Both the position numbers and the translations under genes were made by a program. Below the pieces are notes generated by a model, which saw nothing but the letters and a program-made list of their open reading frames with translations, was not told where the DNA came from and did no database searches. A stretch of 6,385 bases of DNA from the NCBI GenBank assembly GCA_900556615.1, contig USPP01000096.1, positions 1-6,385 on the forward strand, read 5' to 3'. This document shows, piece after piece, positions 1 through 6,064 of this stretch (position 1 is the stretch's first letter; every line of letters begins with the position of its first letter). The stretch is from an uncultured Eubacteriales bacterium. Its GTDB lineage: Bacteria > Bacillota > Clostridia > Oscillospirales > CAG-272.

Positions 1-267
1 GTCGTTTTCGGCTATCTTTGACTTCCGCCTGCGTCGGGATTTGTCCGCGGAACCTCCGCTGCCTTTAAGAAAAACGGAATTTTTCTCTGGTCAGAAGTTT
101 TTGCGGGTTTTAGAGCGCTTTTTTCAAAAAGCTCCCTAAATAAACTGTGTCTACATTCTGTAACGGCATTCAGCGTTTCTTGTCTTATATTTCGACATTT
201 GATATTCCATTTATTTGTTTAATTGTAATTTTTTTCATTTTTTGGCAATATAAGGAACCTCATTTCC
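1..267. other. Left-edge segment, no gene assigned
   Basis: Bases 2-139 on the plus strand are open in one frame up to a TAA at 137-139. They would encode about 45 residues ending in FFQKAP, but no start codon is preceded by a ribosome binding site, so this is either the 3' end of a gene beginning outside the window or chance. The minus strand of the same stretch is also open, with an Arg/Lys-rich string, but it too lacks a start. Bases 110-139 can fold into an imperfect hairpin (AGAGC against GCTCC with T and A runs inside). From about 140 to 267 the DNA is clearly more AT-rich and looks like ordinary intergenic sequence. I recognise no protein family here. Confidence 0.3.
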
Positions 268-296
268 TTGCAATTTTTTCCATATTATGATATAAT
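268..296 (+). promoter_or_regulatory. SigA-type promoter for the 74-residue gene
   Basis: TTGCAA at 268-273 and a perfect TATAAT at 291-296 are separated by exactly 17 bases, close to the vegetative sigma-A consensus. Transcription would start near 303, giving a leader of about 50 bases before the ATG at 353. This is the best-matching promoter in the window. Confidence 0.8.
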
Positions 297-352
297 ATTC
301 TCACAAAATTACAAAATTGAAGATTCAAAATCAGAAAAAGAAGGAAAATTAG

Positions 353-577
353 ATGCAATACTTGTACAGCTACTATGAAATGAATACTTACAGCGAAGAT
401 ATCGGGAATTATTTTACTTACGGTATTAGACTTACACACAACGACAGTGAGGTAATTGTTGATATAAAAGACGTAAGCAGTGATTTGTCCTTGATTTCCG
501 ATATAGTAAAGCTTCTTAATGAATATCAGGCATCACCGGAAAATGTTCGTGAAATTATTTCCGATTTGATTTCCTGA
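353..577 (+). CDS. Small DUF6514-like protein of unknown function
   Basis: This encodes a 74-residue acidic protein with no signal peptide, membrane segment or cysteine. The ATG is preceded by AAGGA at 341-345 with 7 bases of spacing, and a strong promoter lies about 50 bases further upstream, so it is very likely a real, independently transcribed gene. The middle carries a TYGIRL stretch (about residues 22-27). It is followed by a VDIKDVSSD segment and a C-terminal helix ending in SPENVREIISDLIS. That order (YGI motif, a DIS-type strand, then a leucine-rich helix with SP and a final I-x-D-L/F) resembles the small DUF6514 proteins common in Clostridia, whose function is unknown. The family match is from memory of the pattern and is moderate. 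A cytoplasmic location is inferred from the lack of any export signal. No partner gene is adjacent, and three hairpins follow downstream. Confidence 0.75.
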   Translation: MQYLYSYYEMNTYSEDIGNYFTYGIRLTHNDSEVIVDIKDVSSDLSLISDIVKLLNEYQASPENVREIISDLIS

Positions 578-641
578 AGCACTTCGCCGGATTTTCGATT
601 CACATATTCAAATTCCTCGAATATTATAATAATGTCTATTG

Positions 642-665
642 AATCATTTGCTTTTGCGAATGATT
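642..665. repeat. Hairpin 1 of the 642-743 cluster
   Basis: The arms 642-651 and 656-665 form a 10-base-pair stem with one G-T wobble, closed by a TTTT tetraloop. It lies 64 bases after the stop of the 74-residue gene. No T-run follows, so it is a poor intrinsic terminator on its own. Confidence 0.7.
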
Positions 666-672
666 GGCCACA

Positions 673-713
673 CCCCATATAAAAATAGCAGTATATTGAT
701 GTTTTATATGGGG
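673..713. repeat. Hairpin 2: perfect 12-bp inverted repeat
   Basis: CCCCATATAAAA at 673-684 and TTTTATATGGGG at 702-713 are perfect reverse complements, separated by a 17-base loop. The loop bases ATAGCAG (685-691) are exactly complementary to CTGCTAT at 740-746. The loop could therefore pair with the 3' end of hairpin 3, either as a pseudoknot or as an alternative fold. No T-tract follows directly. Confidence 0.8.
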
Positions 714-743
714 CAGACATTAATAGTAATATTTAATGTCTGC
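713..743. repeat. Hairpin 3: perfect 11-bp inverted repeat
   Basis: The arms 713-723 and 733-743 (starting GCAGACATTAA) pair over 11 bases around a 9-base loop. The 5' arm begins at the very base that ends hairpin 2, so the two structures are directly abutted. A weak T-run (TTTTTT) appears only at 765-770, about 20 bases past the stem, which is too far for a standard intrinsic terminator. Confidence 0.8.
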
Positions 744-930
744 TATCTGTGTAAAAAACAAGACTTTTTTATCTCGCGTCGCTTAGTATAAAAAACAGTG
801 CTTTCTAACCGTTTTTATGAAGTCCAGACAGAAATCAGCGCGTATCGTTGTCACTGAACGCACACTGCTGTACAGCAGACGCAGATTTTTACACAATTTC
901 ATGCAAAACCTGATAAAAGGAAATAATATA
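744..930. other. Leader region before the cupin gene
   Basis: No convincing promoter is visible. TATAAA at 787-792 could be a -10 element but lacks a good -35. A perfect 14-base palindrome, CTGCTGTACAGCAG, occupies 865-878, about 50 bases before the cupin start, and could be an operator for a dimeric regulator. The in-frame ATG at 817 would extend the cupin by 38 residues, but it has no ribosome binding site and its added residues (rich in Arg and Lys) do not resemble the cupin family, so I treat this stretch as untranslated. Confidence 0.35.
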
Positions 931-1362
931 ATGAAGAGAAACATAAGAAATAATCATTCATCGGTACTGCGCGATTACGGACCGAATCCCCTTACGGTGA
1001 ACATAAATAAATTATCCGCTTTGAATCAAAATTACCGCTTGGCGCTATGGACGGGAAATTATCTTCAGGTAACGCTGATGAGCATAAAGCCAGGCGGCGA
1101 CATAGGACTCGAAATACATCCCGAAACCGATCAATTCATACGCATAGAAAAAGGTACTGCTCTTGTCGTTATGGGTGACAATAAAAATAACATGAAATAC
1201 CGTCAAAGAATTAATTCGGAGTATGCCATAATGATTCCGGCAGGAACGTGGCATAATATCATCAATACGGGAAGGCAGGAGCTTAAGCTTTATTCAGTAT
1301 ATGCGCCGCCGCATCATCCCTTCGGCACAGTGCATACAACAAAGGAAGATGCAAAAGAATAA
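931..1362 (+). CDS. Single-domain cupin protein
   Basis: This is a 143-residue protein starting at the ATG with AAAGGA at 916-921, 9 bases upstream. The first cupin motif is at residues 56-75, read as GDIGLEIHPETDQFIRIEKG. It carries His63 and Glu73 as likely metal ligands, with Gln68 near where a second histidine often sits. The second motif, PAGTWHNIINTG at residues 103-114, supplies His108 and the conserved Asn. The segment YSVYAPPHHPFGTVHTTK near the C-terminus is typical of the short Firmicutes cupins often annotated as mannose-6-phosphate-isomerase-like. Those proteins keep the metal-binding barrel but lack the rest of a type I isomerase, so the enzymatic label should not be trusted, and the substrate cannot be read from sequence. 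There is no signal peptide, so it is probably cytoplasmic. It stands alone: the next gene is convergent. Confidence 0.9.
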   Translation: MKRNIRNNHSSVLRDYGPNPLTVNINKLSALNQNYRLALWTGNYLQVTLMSIKPGGDIGLEIHPETDQFIRIEKGTALVVMGDNKNNMKYRQRINSEYAIMIPAGTWHNIINTGRQELKLYSVYAPPHHPFGTVHTTKEDAKE

Positions 1363-1516
1363 ACCCGAACATAAGAGGTGTTATTCCTTCATATTTCAAG
1401 TTTTTTAACGATGACAGGCAATTAATCTGCCGAAAGAATCGTTGGCGATTGATTCAGTGATTCCTTAACGTCCCTTTACGGAAAAGCATCTCTTTCTTTG
1501 AAGCTTTCCATACAAA
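1363..1516. other. Convergent intergenic spacer after the cupin
   Basis: I see no gene, no convincing terminator for the cupin and no promoter in these bases. Together with the terminator and repeat copy that follow, it makes up the 369-base gap between the cupin stop and the rubrerythrin stop. Confidence 0.4.
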
Positions 1517-1548
1517 AAAGACTGCCGCGTGTTAACGCAACAGTCTTT
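1517..1548 (-). terminator. Intrinsic terminator of the rubrerythrin transcript
   Basis: The arms 1517-1524 (AAAGACTG) and 1541-1548 (CAGTCTTT) form 8 base pairs. They enclose a 2-by-2 internal mismatch and a GCGT/ACGC inner stem (1527-1530 with 1535-1538) closed by GTTA. Read on the minus strand the stem is followed by six T residues, the classic arrangement for ending the leftward rubrerythrin transcript. On the plus strand only three T follow, so action on the cupin transcript would be weaker. It lies 183 bases beyond the rubrerythrin stop, past the left repeat copy. Confidence 0.75.
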
Positions 1549-1568
1549 CTCCTATTAAAGATATCTCT

Positions 1569-1717
1569 AAAAATTCAATGTTCATAGACGGCAAAGTGAT
1601 TCTTTCGTCACTCAAAACTAAAATTCCGTAGACAGCGTATCCATCTGTCAAGGATTTGTGACGAATAACGAAAAACTGCTCGTGCTGGTCTTGACCAATG
1701 AATTATTAGGGGTGCCC
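1569..1717 (+). repeat. Left copy of an inverted ~150-bp repeat
   Basis: Read on the plus strand, these 149 bases match the minus strand of 2580-2431. By hand alignment about 120 of 149 columns agree, with a single 1-base gap. Bases 1569-1594 match 25 of 26 positions, and 1630-1657 match all 28. This copy is not coding: the frame matching the right copy runs MFIDGK, then stops at TAG (1629-1631). A short GACAG/CTGTC stem lies inside the identical core. The copy ends about 14 bases from the rubrerythrin stop codon. Confidence 0.85.
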
Positions 1718-1731
1718 TAAAAAAGTACCAA

Positions 1732-2268
1732 TCAATAATTGGCTTTTCTCACCTCAAAGTAGCTTTGGGGATGCGCGCAAACAGGACAAACCTCCGGTGC
1801 CTTCGTCCCGATTACAATGTGACCGCAGTTACGGCACTCCCACATGGTAATCTCAGACTTCTCGAATACCTTTTTCATTTCAACATTGTTCAGAAGCGCA
1901 CGGTAACGTTCTTCATGCGTTTTCTCGATATCCGCGACCATGCGGAACTTTATAGCAAGCTCCGTAAAGCCTTCCTCCTCCGCTTCCTTTGCAAAGCCCT
2001 CATACATTTCCGTCCACTCATAATTCTCGCCGGCGGCGGCGGAAGCAAGATTTGCAGCGGTATTTCCGAGCCCACCCAAAGCTTTAAACCACATTTTGGC
2101 ATGCTCTTTCTCATTGTCTGCGGTTTTTTGAAAGATCTCCGCAATCTGTTCGTAGCCTTCTTTTTTTGCTACGCTTGCAAAATAAGTGTACTTGTTTCTT
2201 GCTTCGCTTTCTCCGGCAAATGCGGCAAGCAGATTGGTCTCCGTTTTGGTTCCTTTTAATTCCTTCAT
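1732..2268 (-). CDS. rbr: Rubrerythrin (diiron peroxidase with rubredoxin tail)
   Basis: The 178-residue product is the usual length for a classical rubrerythrin, a cytoplasmic NADH-linked peroxidase of anaerobes that reduces hydrogen peroxide with electrons delivered through rubredoxin-type centres. An N-terminal ferritin-like four-helix domain spans about residues 1-135. Its iron ligands are visible as Glu20 in AGESEAR, the ExxH of NEKEH (Glu53, His56), glutamates in FAKEAEEEG (95-99) and the second ExxH of IEKTH (Glu115, His118). A C-terminal rubredoxin-like domain has two CxxC pairs, Cys145/Cys148 and Cys161/Cys164, for one Fe(Cys)4 site. I chose the ATG at 2268 because it begins [17 protein letters not shown], the normal family start, and has GGAAAGGA 9 bases upstream. 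An ATG at 2571 is in frame but adds 101 residues of repeat-derived sequence. The gene is monocistronic, with a promoter near 2600 and a terminator at 1517-1548. Confidence 0.95.
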   Translation of the reverse strand: MKELKGTKTETNLLAAFAGESEARNKYTYFASVAKKEGYEQIAEIFQKTADNEKEHAKMWFKALGGLGNTAANLASAAAGENYEWTEMYEGFAKEAEEEGFTELAIKFRMVADIEKTHEERYRALLNNVEMKKVFEKSEITMWECRNCGHIVIGTKAPEVCPVCAHPQSYFEVRKANY

Positions 2269-2277
2269 AATATGCCA

Positions 2278-2285
2278 TCCTTTCC
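2278..2285 (-). promoter_or_regulatory. Ribosome binding site fixing the rubrerythrin start
   Basis: Read on the minus strand this is GGAAAGGA, ending 9 bases before the ATG at 2268. It supports the internal start. The ATG at 2571 is preceded by TTGCTAAAAATTCG, which contains no purine-rich Shine-Dalgarno match. Confidence 0.75.
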
Positions 2286-2430
2286 AAAATTGATATCCGT
2301 TTTCAGCAGGGAAAGTAATTCCGTCCGTTACCCGCCTGAAAAGCCGGCGCTGTTTCGCGGGAAGTATTCCGACCTTCATAAAAGCATGAATATCGGCTTT
2401 TTCATTCCGTCGGTCATATTCCCTTTTTAT

Positions 2431-2580
2431 GGGCACCTCTAAAAAATCACTTCCCAAATCCGGCTCGATTTGTTTTCTGTCATTCTTCACAAAATCCTTG
2501 ACAGATGGATACGCTGTCTGCAGAATTTTTGTTTTAACTGATGAAAAAATATCCTTGCCGTCTATGAACATCGAATTTTT
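2431..2580 (-). repeat. Right copy of the inverted repeat, in the rubrerythrin leader
   Basis: This is the minus-strand partner of 1569-1717. It happens to have an open frame running into rubrerythrin, giving a string that contains [16 protein letters not shown]. The left copy shows that this frame is not maintained. The open frame continues through 2269-2430 ([16 protein letters not shown] and LFRRVTDGI), which has no counterpart in the left copy; the repeat unit may therefore be longer here and truncated on the left. No terminal-repeat or transposase signature is visible. The whole element would be part of a leader of about 320 bases if transcription starts near 2590. Confidence 0.85.
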
Positions 2581-2596
2581 AGCAATACCCTTATTT

Positions 2597-2605
2597 ATTA
2601 TAACA
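2597..2605 (-). promoter_or_regulatory. Extended -10 promoter candidate for rubrerythrin
   Basis: On the minus strand the bases read TGTTATAAT: a perfect TATAAT (2597-2602) with the TG-N extension. No good -35 is present at the right distance, which is tolerated for extended -10 promoters. Transcription would start near 2590, just before the right repeat copy. The promoter lies between the DUF3737 stop (2662) and rubrerythrin, so rubrerythrin need not depend on read-through. Confidence 0.55.
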
Positions 2606-2661
2606 TATTTATTTGTTTTTTAATGCATGAATGATTCATTATATAAATATTTTCCGTCAAA

Positions 2662-3522
2662 TCAGACATTTTTTCTATTTTCAATCAGACAATCGGAATT
2701 CATGACTGAATTTTCAAGAATAATTTCGCCATATTCATCGGCAACAATCCGTCCCGACCGCGGATTTTTCACGGAATCGATATGTCCTATGATATCGGCG
2801 TCTACCTCGGAATACTCAAAAGACAAATCGGTATTTTCCATTGTACACTCAATCAGTCTCAGATTCTTACAATAGCAGAGCGGCTGTGTTCCTGTTATAC
2901 GGCACTTCTCAAGAGTGAGATTCTCCGAATACCAGCCGAGATATTCGCCCTTTACAACGCTATTTCTCACCGTCACATTTTTGCTGTGCCAAAAGGCGTC
3001 CTTCGTATCAAGCTCGGAATTTTCAATCACTGCGTCCGAAACATATTGAAAAGAATATTTTCCTTTCATAACGAGTCTGTCAATGGTGATATCCTTGCTC
3101 TCAAACAAAAAATATTCAGAAGTAATATTACAGTTTTTTATATCCACATTCTTGCATTTCCAGCCGAATTCAGGCGAAACAACAAGACAATTTTCCATCG
3201 AAACCGTATCGCATTCCCGCAGACATTTGATTCCTCTGATTTCAGAGGAGACAAGCCTGCCATTCCGGGAGTACCATATCGGCGCCCTGGTAAGCTCGTC
3301 CATGCAGCAATCAGTTATACAATAATTCCGGGCATGCCACAGAGGATACCGGAGTGAAAAGGAACACTCCCTCACAGCAATATCCCGACATTCTTTAAGC
3401 GCCGATTCTCCGTCAGCCGGACCGGCAAAAATACATTTTTTCACCTCCGCAGAATGAAGCGCGTAAAGAGCGCGTTCCTCATCAAAGGTTTTATTTTCAA
3501 TAACAGTTCTTTTATCTGACAT
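2662..3522 (-). CDS. DUF3737 family right-handed beta-helix protein
   Basis: The product has 286 residues and no signal peptide or membrane helix, so it is probably cytoplasmic. It opens with the family-typical motif IENKTFDEERALYALHSAEV, followed by DGESALKECRDI and a YPLWHARN segment. From about residue 120 it becomes a chain of rungs of about 20 residues. Examples are SKDITIDRLVMKGKYSFQY, SKNVTVRNSVVKGEYLGWY and SENLTLEKCRITG, as expected for a pectate-lyase-like parallel beta-helix. I start at the ATG at 3522, with GGAAAGG at 3531-3537 8 bases upstream. An ATG 14 codons earlier would lie over that site and has no site of its own. The function of DUF3737 is unknown to me. About 16 cysteines, mostly at rung turns such as NCN, EKC and LCYC, are notable. 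No clear terminator or promoter is visible next to it, and neighbouring genes suggest no pathway. Confidence 0.88.
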   Translation of the reverse strand: MSDKRTVIENKTFDEERALYALHSAEVKKCIFAGPADGESALKECRDIAVRECSFSLRYPLWHARNYCITDCCMDELTRAPIWYSRNGRLVSSEIRGIKCLRECDTVSMENCLVVSPEFGWKCKNVDIKNCNITSEYFLFESKDITIDRLVMKGKYSFQYVSDAVIENSELDTKDAFWHSKNVTVRNSVVKGEYLGWYSENLTLEKCRITGTQPLCYCKNLRLIECTMENTDLSFEYSEVDADIIGHIDSVKNPRSGRIVADEYGEIILENSVMNSDCLIENRKNV

Positions 3523-3946
3523 TTTCCACACCTTTCCAAGCCGCAGCATCTTGGCAAATGACACTCATCTGCATACAGGGCTGCCTCAGAAACGCCAACT
3601 CCGGCAAAAAAGATACCAAAAGATTGCCGCAGTCTGTTCCATTTTTATCTCTTTTCCTTCCGAAAGCAATCGGTGTTCTCCGGAAAACACGCTCCGCAGC
3701 TATATCAAAGGGGCTGTTAAAAAACACGATGTTTTTTACAGCCCCCAAAAATCACAGGCAGAAGCCCATAATTTTCAAATCCGCTCCGACTTTTGCCCCG
3801 GAAAACAACCAATTTCGTTTGCTTGGGGGCTAAACGCCGACAGACAGCGCCGGCAAAGAGCAATCAACAATTTCAGCACATGTTAAAACTGTTTTGACTT
3901 TTTAACACTGCCATAAGCATTATAACCCAAAAGGGATATCTTCCTA
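3523..3946. other. Intergenic region between lipoprotein and DUF3737 genes
   Basis: No credible gene lies in these 424 bases. Overlapping open frames on both strands (3512-3748 minus, 3551-3886 plus) run through hairpin sequence and show no recognisable domain. Two hairpins are present: the strong one at 3710-3745 and an AT-rich 8-bp stem (3881-3888 with 3900-3907, TGTTAAAA/TTTTAACA) with no T-tail. I could not find a good sigma-A promoter for the DUF3737 gene. Confidence 0.5.
3710..3745 (-). terminator. GC-capped hairpin, probable terminator of the lipoprotein transcript
   Basis: GGGGCTGTTAAAAAAC (3710-3725) pairs with GTTTTTTACAGCCCC (3731-3745), with one unpaired base and a loop of about 5 bases. 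The shape, a GGGGCTG foot below an A/T barrel, is that of an intrinsic terminator. On the minus strand only TTT follows before other bases, so its T-tail is degenerate; on the plus strand no T-run follows. It lies about 200 bases beyond the lipoprotein stop, the only upstream gene on that strand without another terminator. Confidence 0.55.
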
Positions 3947-5824
3947 TCACATCGCAGCCTGAGGACCTGATTCGGAATACCATGCGTTATACTGAGCATA
4001 GGGCGAATCGGCATTATCGGCATCGATCAACATCTGATAATACTCATTCTTCTCAAATTCCGTACGGAGAGATTTGATATAGTCCTTCATCGTAACCGTT
4101 TCCCCCTCGTCGTCGGTATATTCCTCAAACGCTTCGATTTTCGCTATATATTCTCCACTCAGCTTTACAAGCTCGGCAAGAATCACATCGGTATATTCCC
4201 CGCTATACTCCTCGTCGAAAACAAATTTGCTCTCATCGAAATCGGATCCCTGGGCCTCCTTGGCAGCCTCAAGAGCCTCCTTATATTTCTCGGCATAGAC
4301 ATACGACTCGGTCTTATAATTGTCTTCTGTAATCACTTTAAAATTGAACATGGCATACGGGCTGGTTATCGTATCCCGAAGCTGCTGTTTACCGAGTGCC
4401 CAATCGTTTTCGGCAAGCTTCAGCATTTGCTCGCTCATGGTACTGTTGGGAGTAAGGATAAAGAGATTTCCGGTATCCTCCGGATTCATAGAATAGGTAT
4501 CATTCAGATAGCTGATCATTCCGGTATATTCATCAGTTGTATAATTCTCCCCTTCAACACCGTATTGGAAGGTATTTCTGAAGGAAGAAACCGTCTGCAA
4601 AGCGGTAATAATCTCCATACATCTGTCAACATTGCTTGTAAAGGTGCTTACACAGAACATGGTTCCGGGACGGTCGGATGCTGTTGCCAGAGGCTTTGCA
4701 TAAGTGATTACATGGTAATCCTCCTCATATTCCTCTGGGAGCGAGGCATCGCCCTTAAGAAATGCAGCCGCAACCTTACGGGGATTTCCTTCGTCGTCGG
4801 CGGGGAAGGAGTAATAATCGCCCTCAGTAATATAGCCTGCTTTTTTGTAATTATAAACCTCCTGCCAGTAATTCTGATATCCGGTTATACCGAGAATATT
4901 TCTTGGGATAATTCTTGAAAAACCTGTTGTAGCCGTGGAAACAATACCTCCGATAAGAGAGGGCTCCTCCGTCAGGTTTACCACAGAAAGAGTAGGGGTA
5001 TTATAAAGCGTAATATACTCTTTATCATTTTCGGAAACATCGTCAAGGAAGTTGGCAAGAGAAGATAGTGTGGAAACATCCTCTGCAGAATAAAAATATT
5101 TTGCCGCCAGTTCTTTATTTACAAGGAGATATGTATATTCGCCGGAAACATAATTATTCGGAACACCGTAAACGGTTCCCTTGGTAACGGTTCCGTCAGC
5201 ATTGCCTGTTCCTTCAAGGGTAGCCGTGGCAAAGAGATCGGCGGAAATATACTTATATAATATCTTGGAGGAATTGGCAAGCGATTCGCTCAGCGGACTG
5301 AGGTATCCCGCCTCTTGATATTTATTCAGATTGGAAGCGCCCTGAACCATGAAAATGTCAAGCTGCGTATTTTTTTCCTCAGGATAAACGGTCTTGGTAA
5401 CGCCGTGATCCTCATAGGTTTCCGCATCGGTCTCGGCAGCGGTCGTCTCGGTATTCTTTACCGTAATACCGGCAGCCGCATTGGCTCTCTCTTCTTCTTT
5501 TTTCCGTTTTGCCTCTGCTTCTTCTTCCGCCTTTATTCTTTCGATGTCGGCAAGCTTAGCGTCGATAACGTCATAATATTCCGCCTCGGGATAAAGATGA
5601 AGCACAACATGAGTATTAAACTTTCCTTCGGTATATTCGTTCATTTCGTCCTGCACCTTGAGGATAGCCTCTTCGGTGGTAGACTCACCCGTTATACCGT
5701 AAATATTCAGTGTAAGGGGTTTGGTACCGGTTTCCGTAACCTCCTCATCGTCTCCGCAGCCTGCGAAAGAAAGCGGAATCACACAGATCACCGCGATAAG
5801 AAAGCATAACAGTTTCTTTTTCAT
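3947..5824 (-). CDS. Extracellular solute-binding lipoprotein (ABC importer type)
   Basis: This is a 625-residue secreted lipoprotein. The signal peptide begins MKKKLLCFLIAVICVIPLSF and ends in the lipobox FAGC, with Cys23 as the lipidation site, so it is anchored to the outer face of the membrane. LTLNIYGITGE (about 38-48) opens the mature domain, and the substrate-binding fold continues with LDIFMVQGASNLNKYQEAGYL (split around residues 155-175) and YGVPNNYVSGEYTYLLVNKEL. Residues about 88-117 form a highly charged Lys/Glu/Ala helix, likely a coiled coil, followed by a Thr/Glu-rich linker. It resembles the Clostridia family of large family-1 solute-binding proteins annotated as carbohydrate-binding; the ligand cannot be read from sequence. 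No permease or ATPase gene is adjacent in the window. The start at 5824 has AGGAGG at 5831-5836, 6 bases upstream. An ATG 8 codons earlier overlaps that site. Confidence 0.88.
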   Translation of the reverse strand: MKKKLLCFLIAVICVIPLSFAGCGDDEEVTETGTKPLTLNIYGITGESTTEEAILKVQDEMNEYTEGKFNTHVVLHLYPEAEYYDVIDAKLADIERIKAEEEAEAKRKKEEERANAAAGITVKNTETTAAETDAETYEDHGVTKTVYPEEKNTQLDIFMVQGASNLNKYQEAGYLSPLSESLANSSKILYKYISADLFATATLEGTGNADGTVTKGTVYGVPNNYVSGEYTYLLVNKELAAKYFYSAEDVSTLSSLANFLDDVSENDKEYITLYNTPTLSVVNLTEEPSLIGGIVSTATTGFSRIIPRNILGITGYQNYWQEVYNYKKAGYITEGDYYSFPADDEGNPRKVAAAFLKGDASLPEEYEEDYHVITYAKPLATASDRPGTMFCVSTFTSNVDRCMEIITALQTVSSFRNTFQYGVEGENYTTDEYTGMISYLNDTYSMNPEDTGNLFILTPNSTMSEQMLKLAENDWALGKQQLRDTITSPYAMFNFKVITEDNYKTESYVYAEKYKEALEAAKEAQGSDFDESKFVFDEEYSGEYTDVILAELVKLSGEYIAKIEAFEEYTDDEGETVTMKDYIKSLRTEFEKNEYYQMLIDADNADSPYAQYNAWYSESGPQAAM

Positions 5825-5881
5825 TGGGTTCCTCCTGAAAATGAGCAATCAGCTCCGAGTTTATATAGTTTGACAGATAAT

Positions 5882-5910
5882 ATTTTACATCATAAAAACA
5901 AATAAGTCAA
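5882..5910 (-). promoter_or_regulatory. SigA-type promoter for the lipoprotein gene
   Basis: On the minus strand TTGACT (5905-5910) and TAAAAT (5882-5887) are separated by exactly 17 bases. Transcription would start near 5875, leaving a leader of about 50 bases. The lipoprotein is therefore probably not dependent on the upstream rpoD transcript. Confidence 0.7.
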
Positions 5911-6064
5911 GTTTATTTTATTGAATAAAACGGACACAAAAGATGAAAATACGCAAAACAGCGATTGACCGTATCCATATTTCACAAATGCATAGCAGCA
6001 GATTTGGCAATATCGAACAAGATAAGCAGCGTTATGCACAACATAAATTCTTTAAGTTTAGTAC

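Noticed and set aside
526..720. 64-residue minus-strand open frame over the hairpin cluster
   Set aside because: It overlaps the end of the 74-residue gene, consists largely of inverted-repeat sequence, and has no ribosome binding site or domain.
642..743. CRISPR array reading of the closely spaced repeats
   Set aside because: The three inverted repeats have different sequences. There is no direct repeat with regular spacers and no cas gene.
817..930. 38-residue N-terminal extension of the cupin from an ATG at 817
   Set aside because: It has no ribosome binding site, its composition is unlike the cupin family, and the ATG at 931 has AAAGGA at good spacing and gives the normal protein length.
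1765..2259. 164-residue plus-strand open frame opposite rubrerythrin
   Set aside because: It is the complementary frame of a clearly real gene. Its Phe/Leu/Cys-rich translation has no family signature and no ribosome binding site.
3512..3886. Overlapping open frames on both strands between the lipoprotein and DUF3737 genes
   Set aside because: They read through the 3710-3745 hairpin, overlap the DUF3737 start, lack ribosome binding sites and show no recognisable domain.
4427..5809. Plus-strand open frames opposite the lipoprotein gene
   Set aside because: They are shadows of the minus-strand gene. The hydrophobic stretch in one is the complement of the charged Lys/Glu segment.
5870..5898. 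Plus-strand promoter-like pair TTGACA and TAAAAA with 17-base spacing
   Set aside because: It lies in AT-rich DNA overlapping the minus-strand lipoprotein promoter, and no plus-strand gene follows before the window ends.
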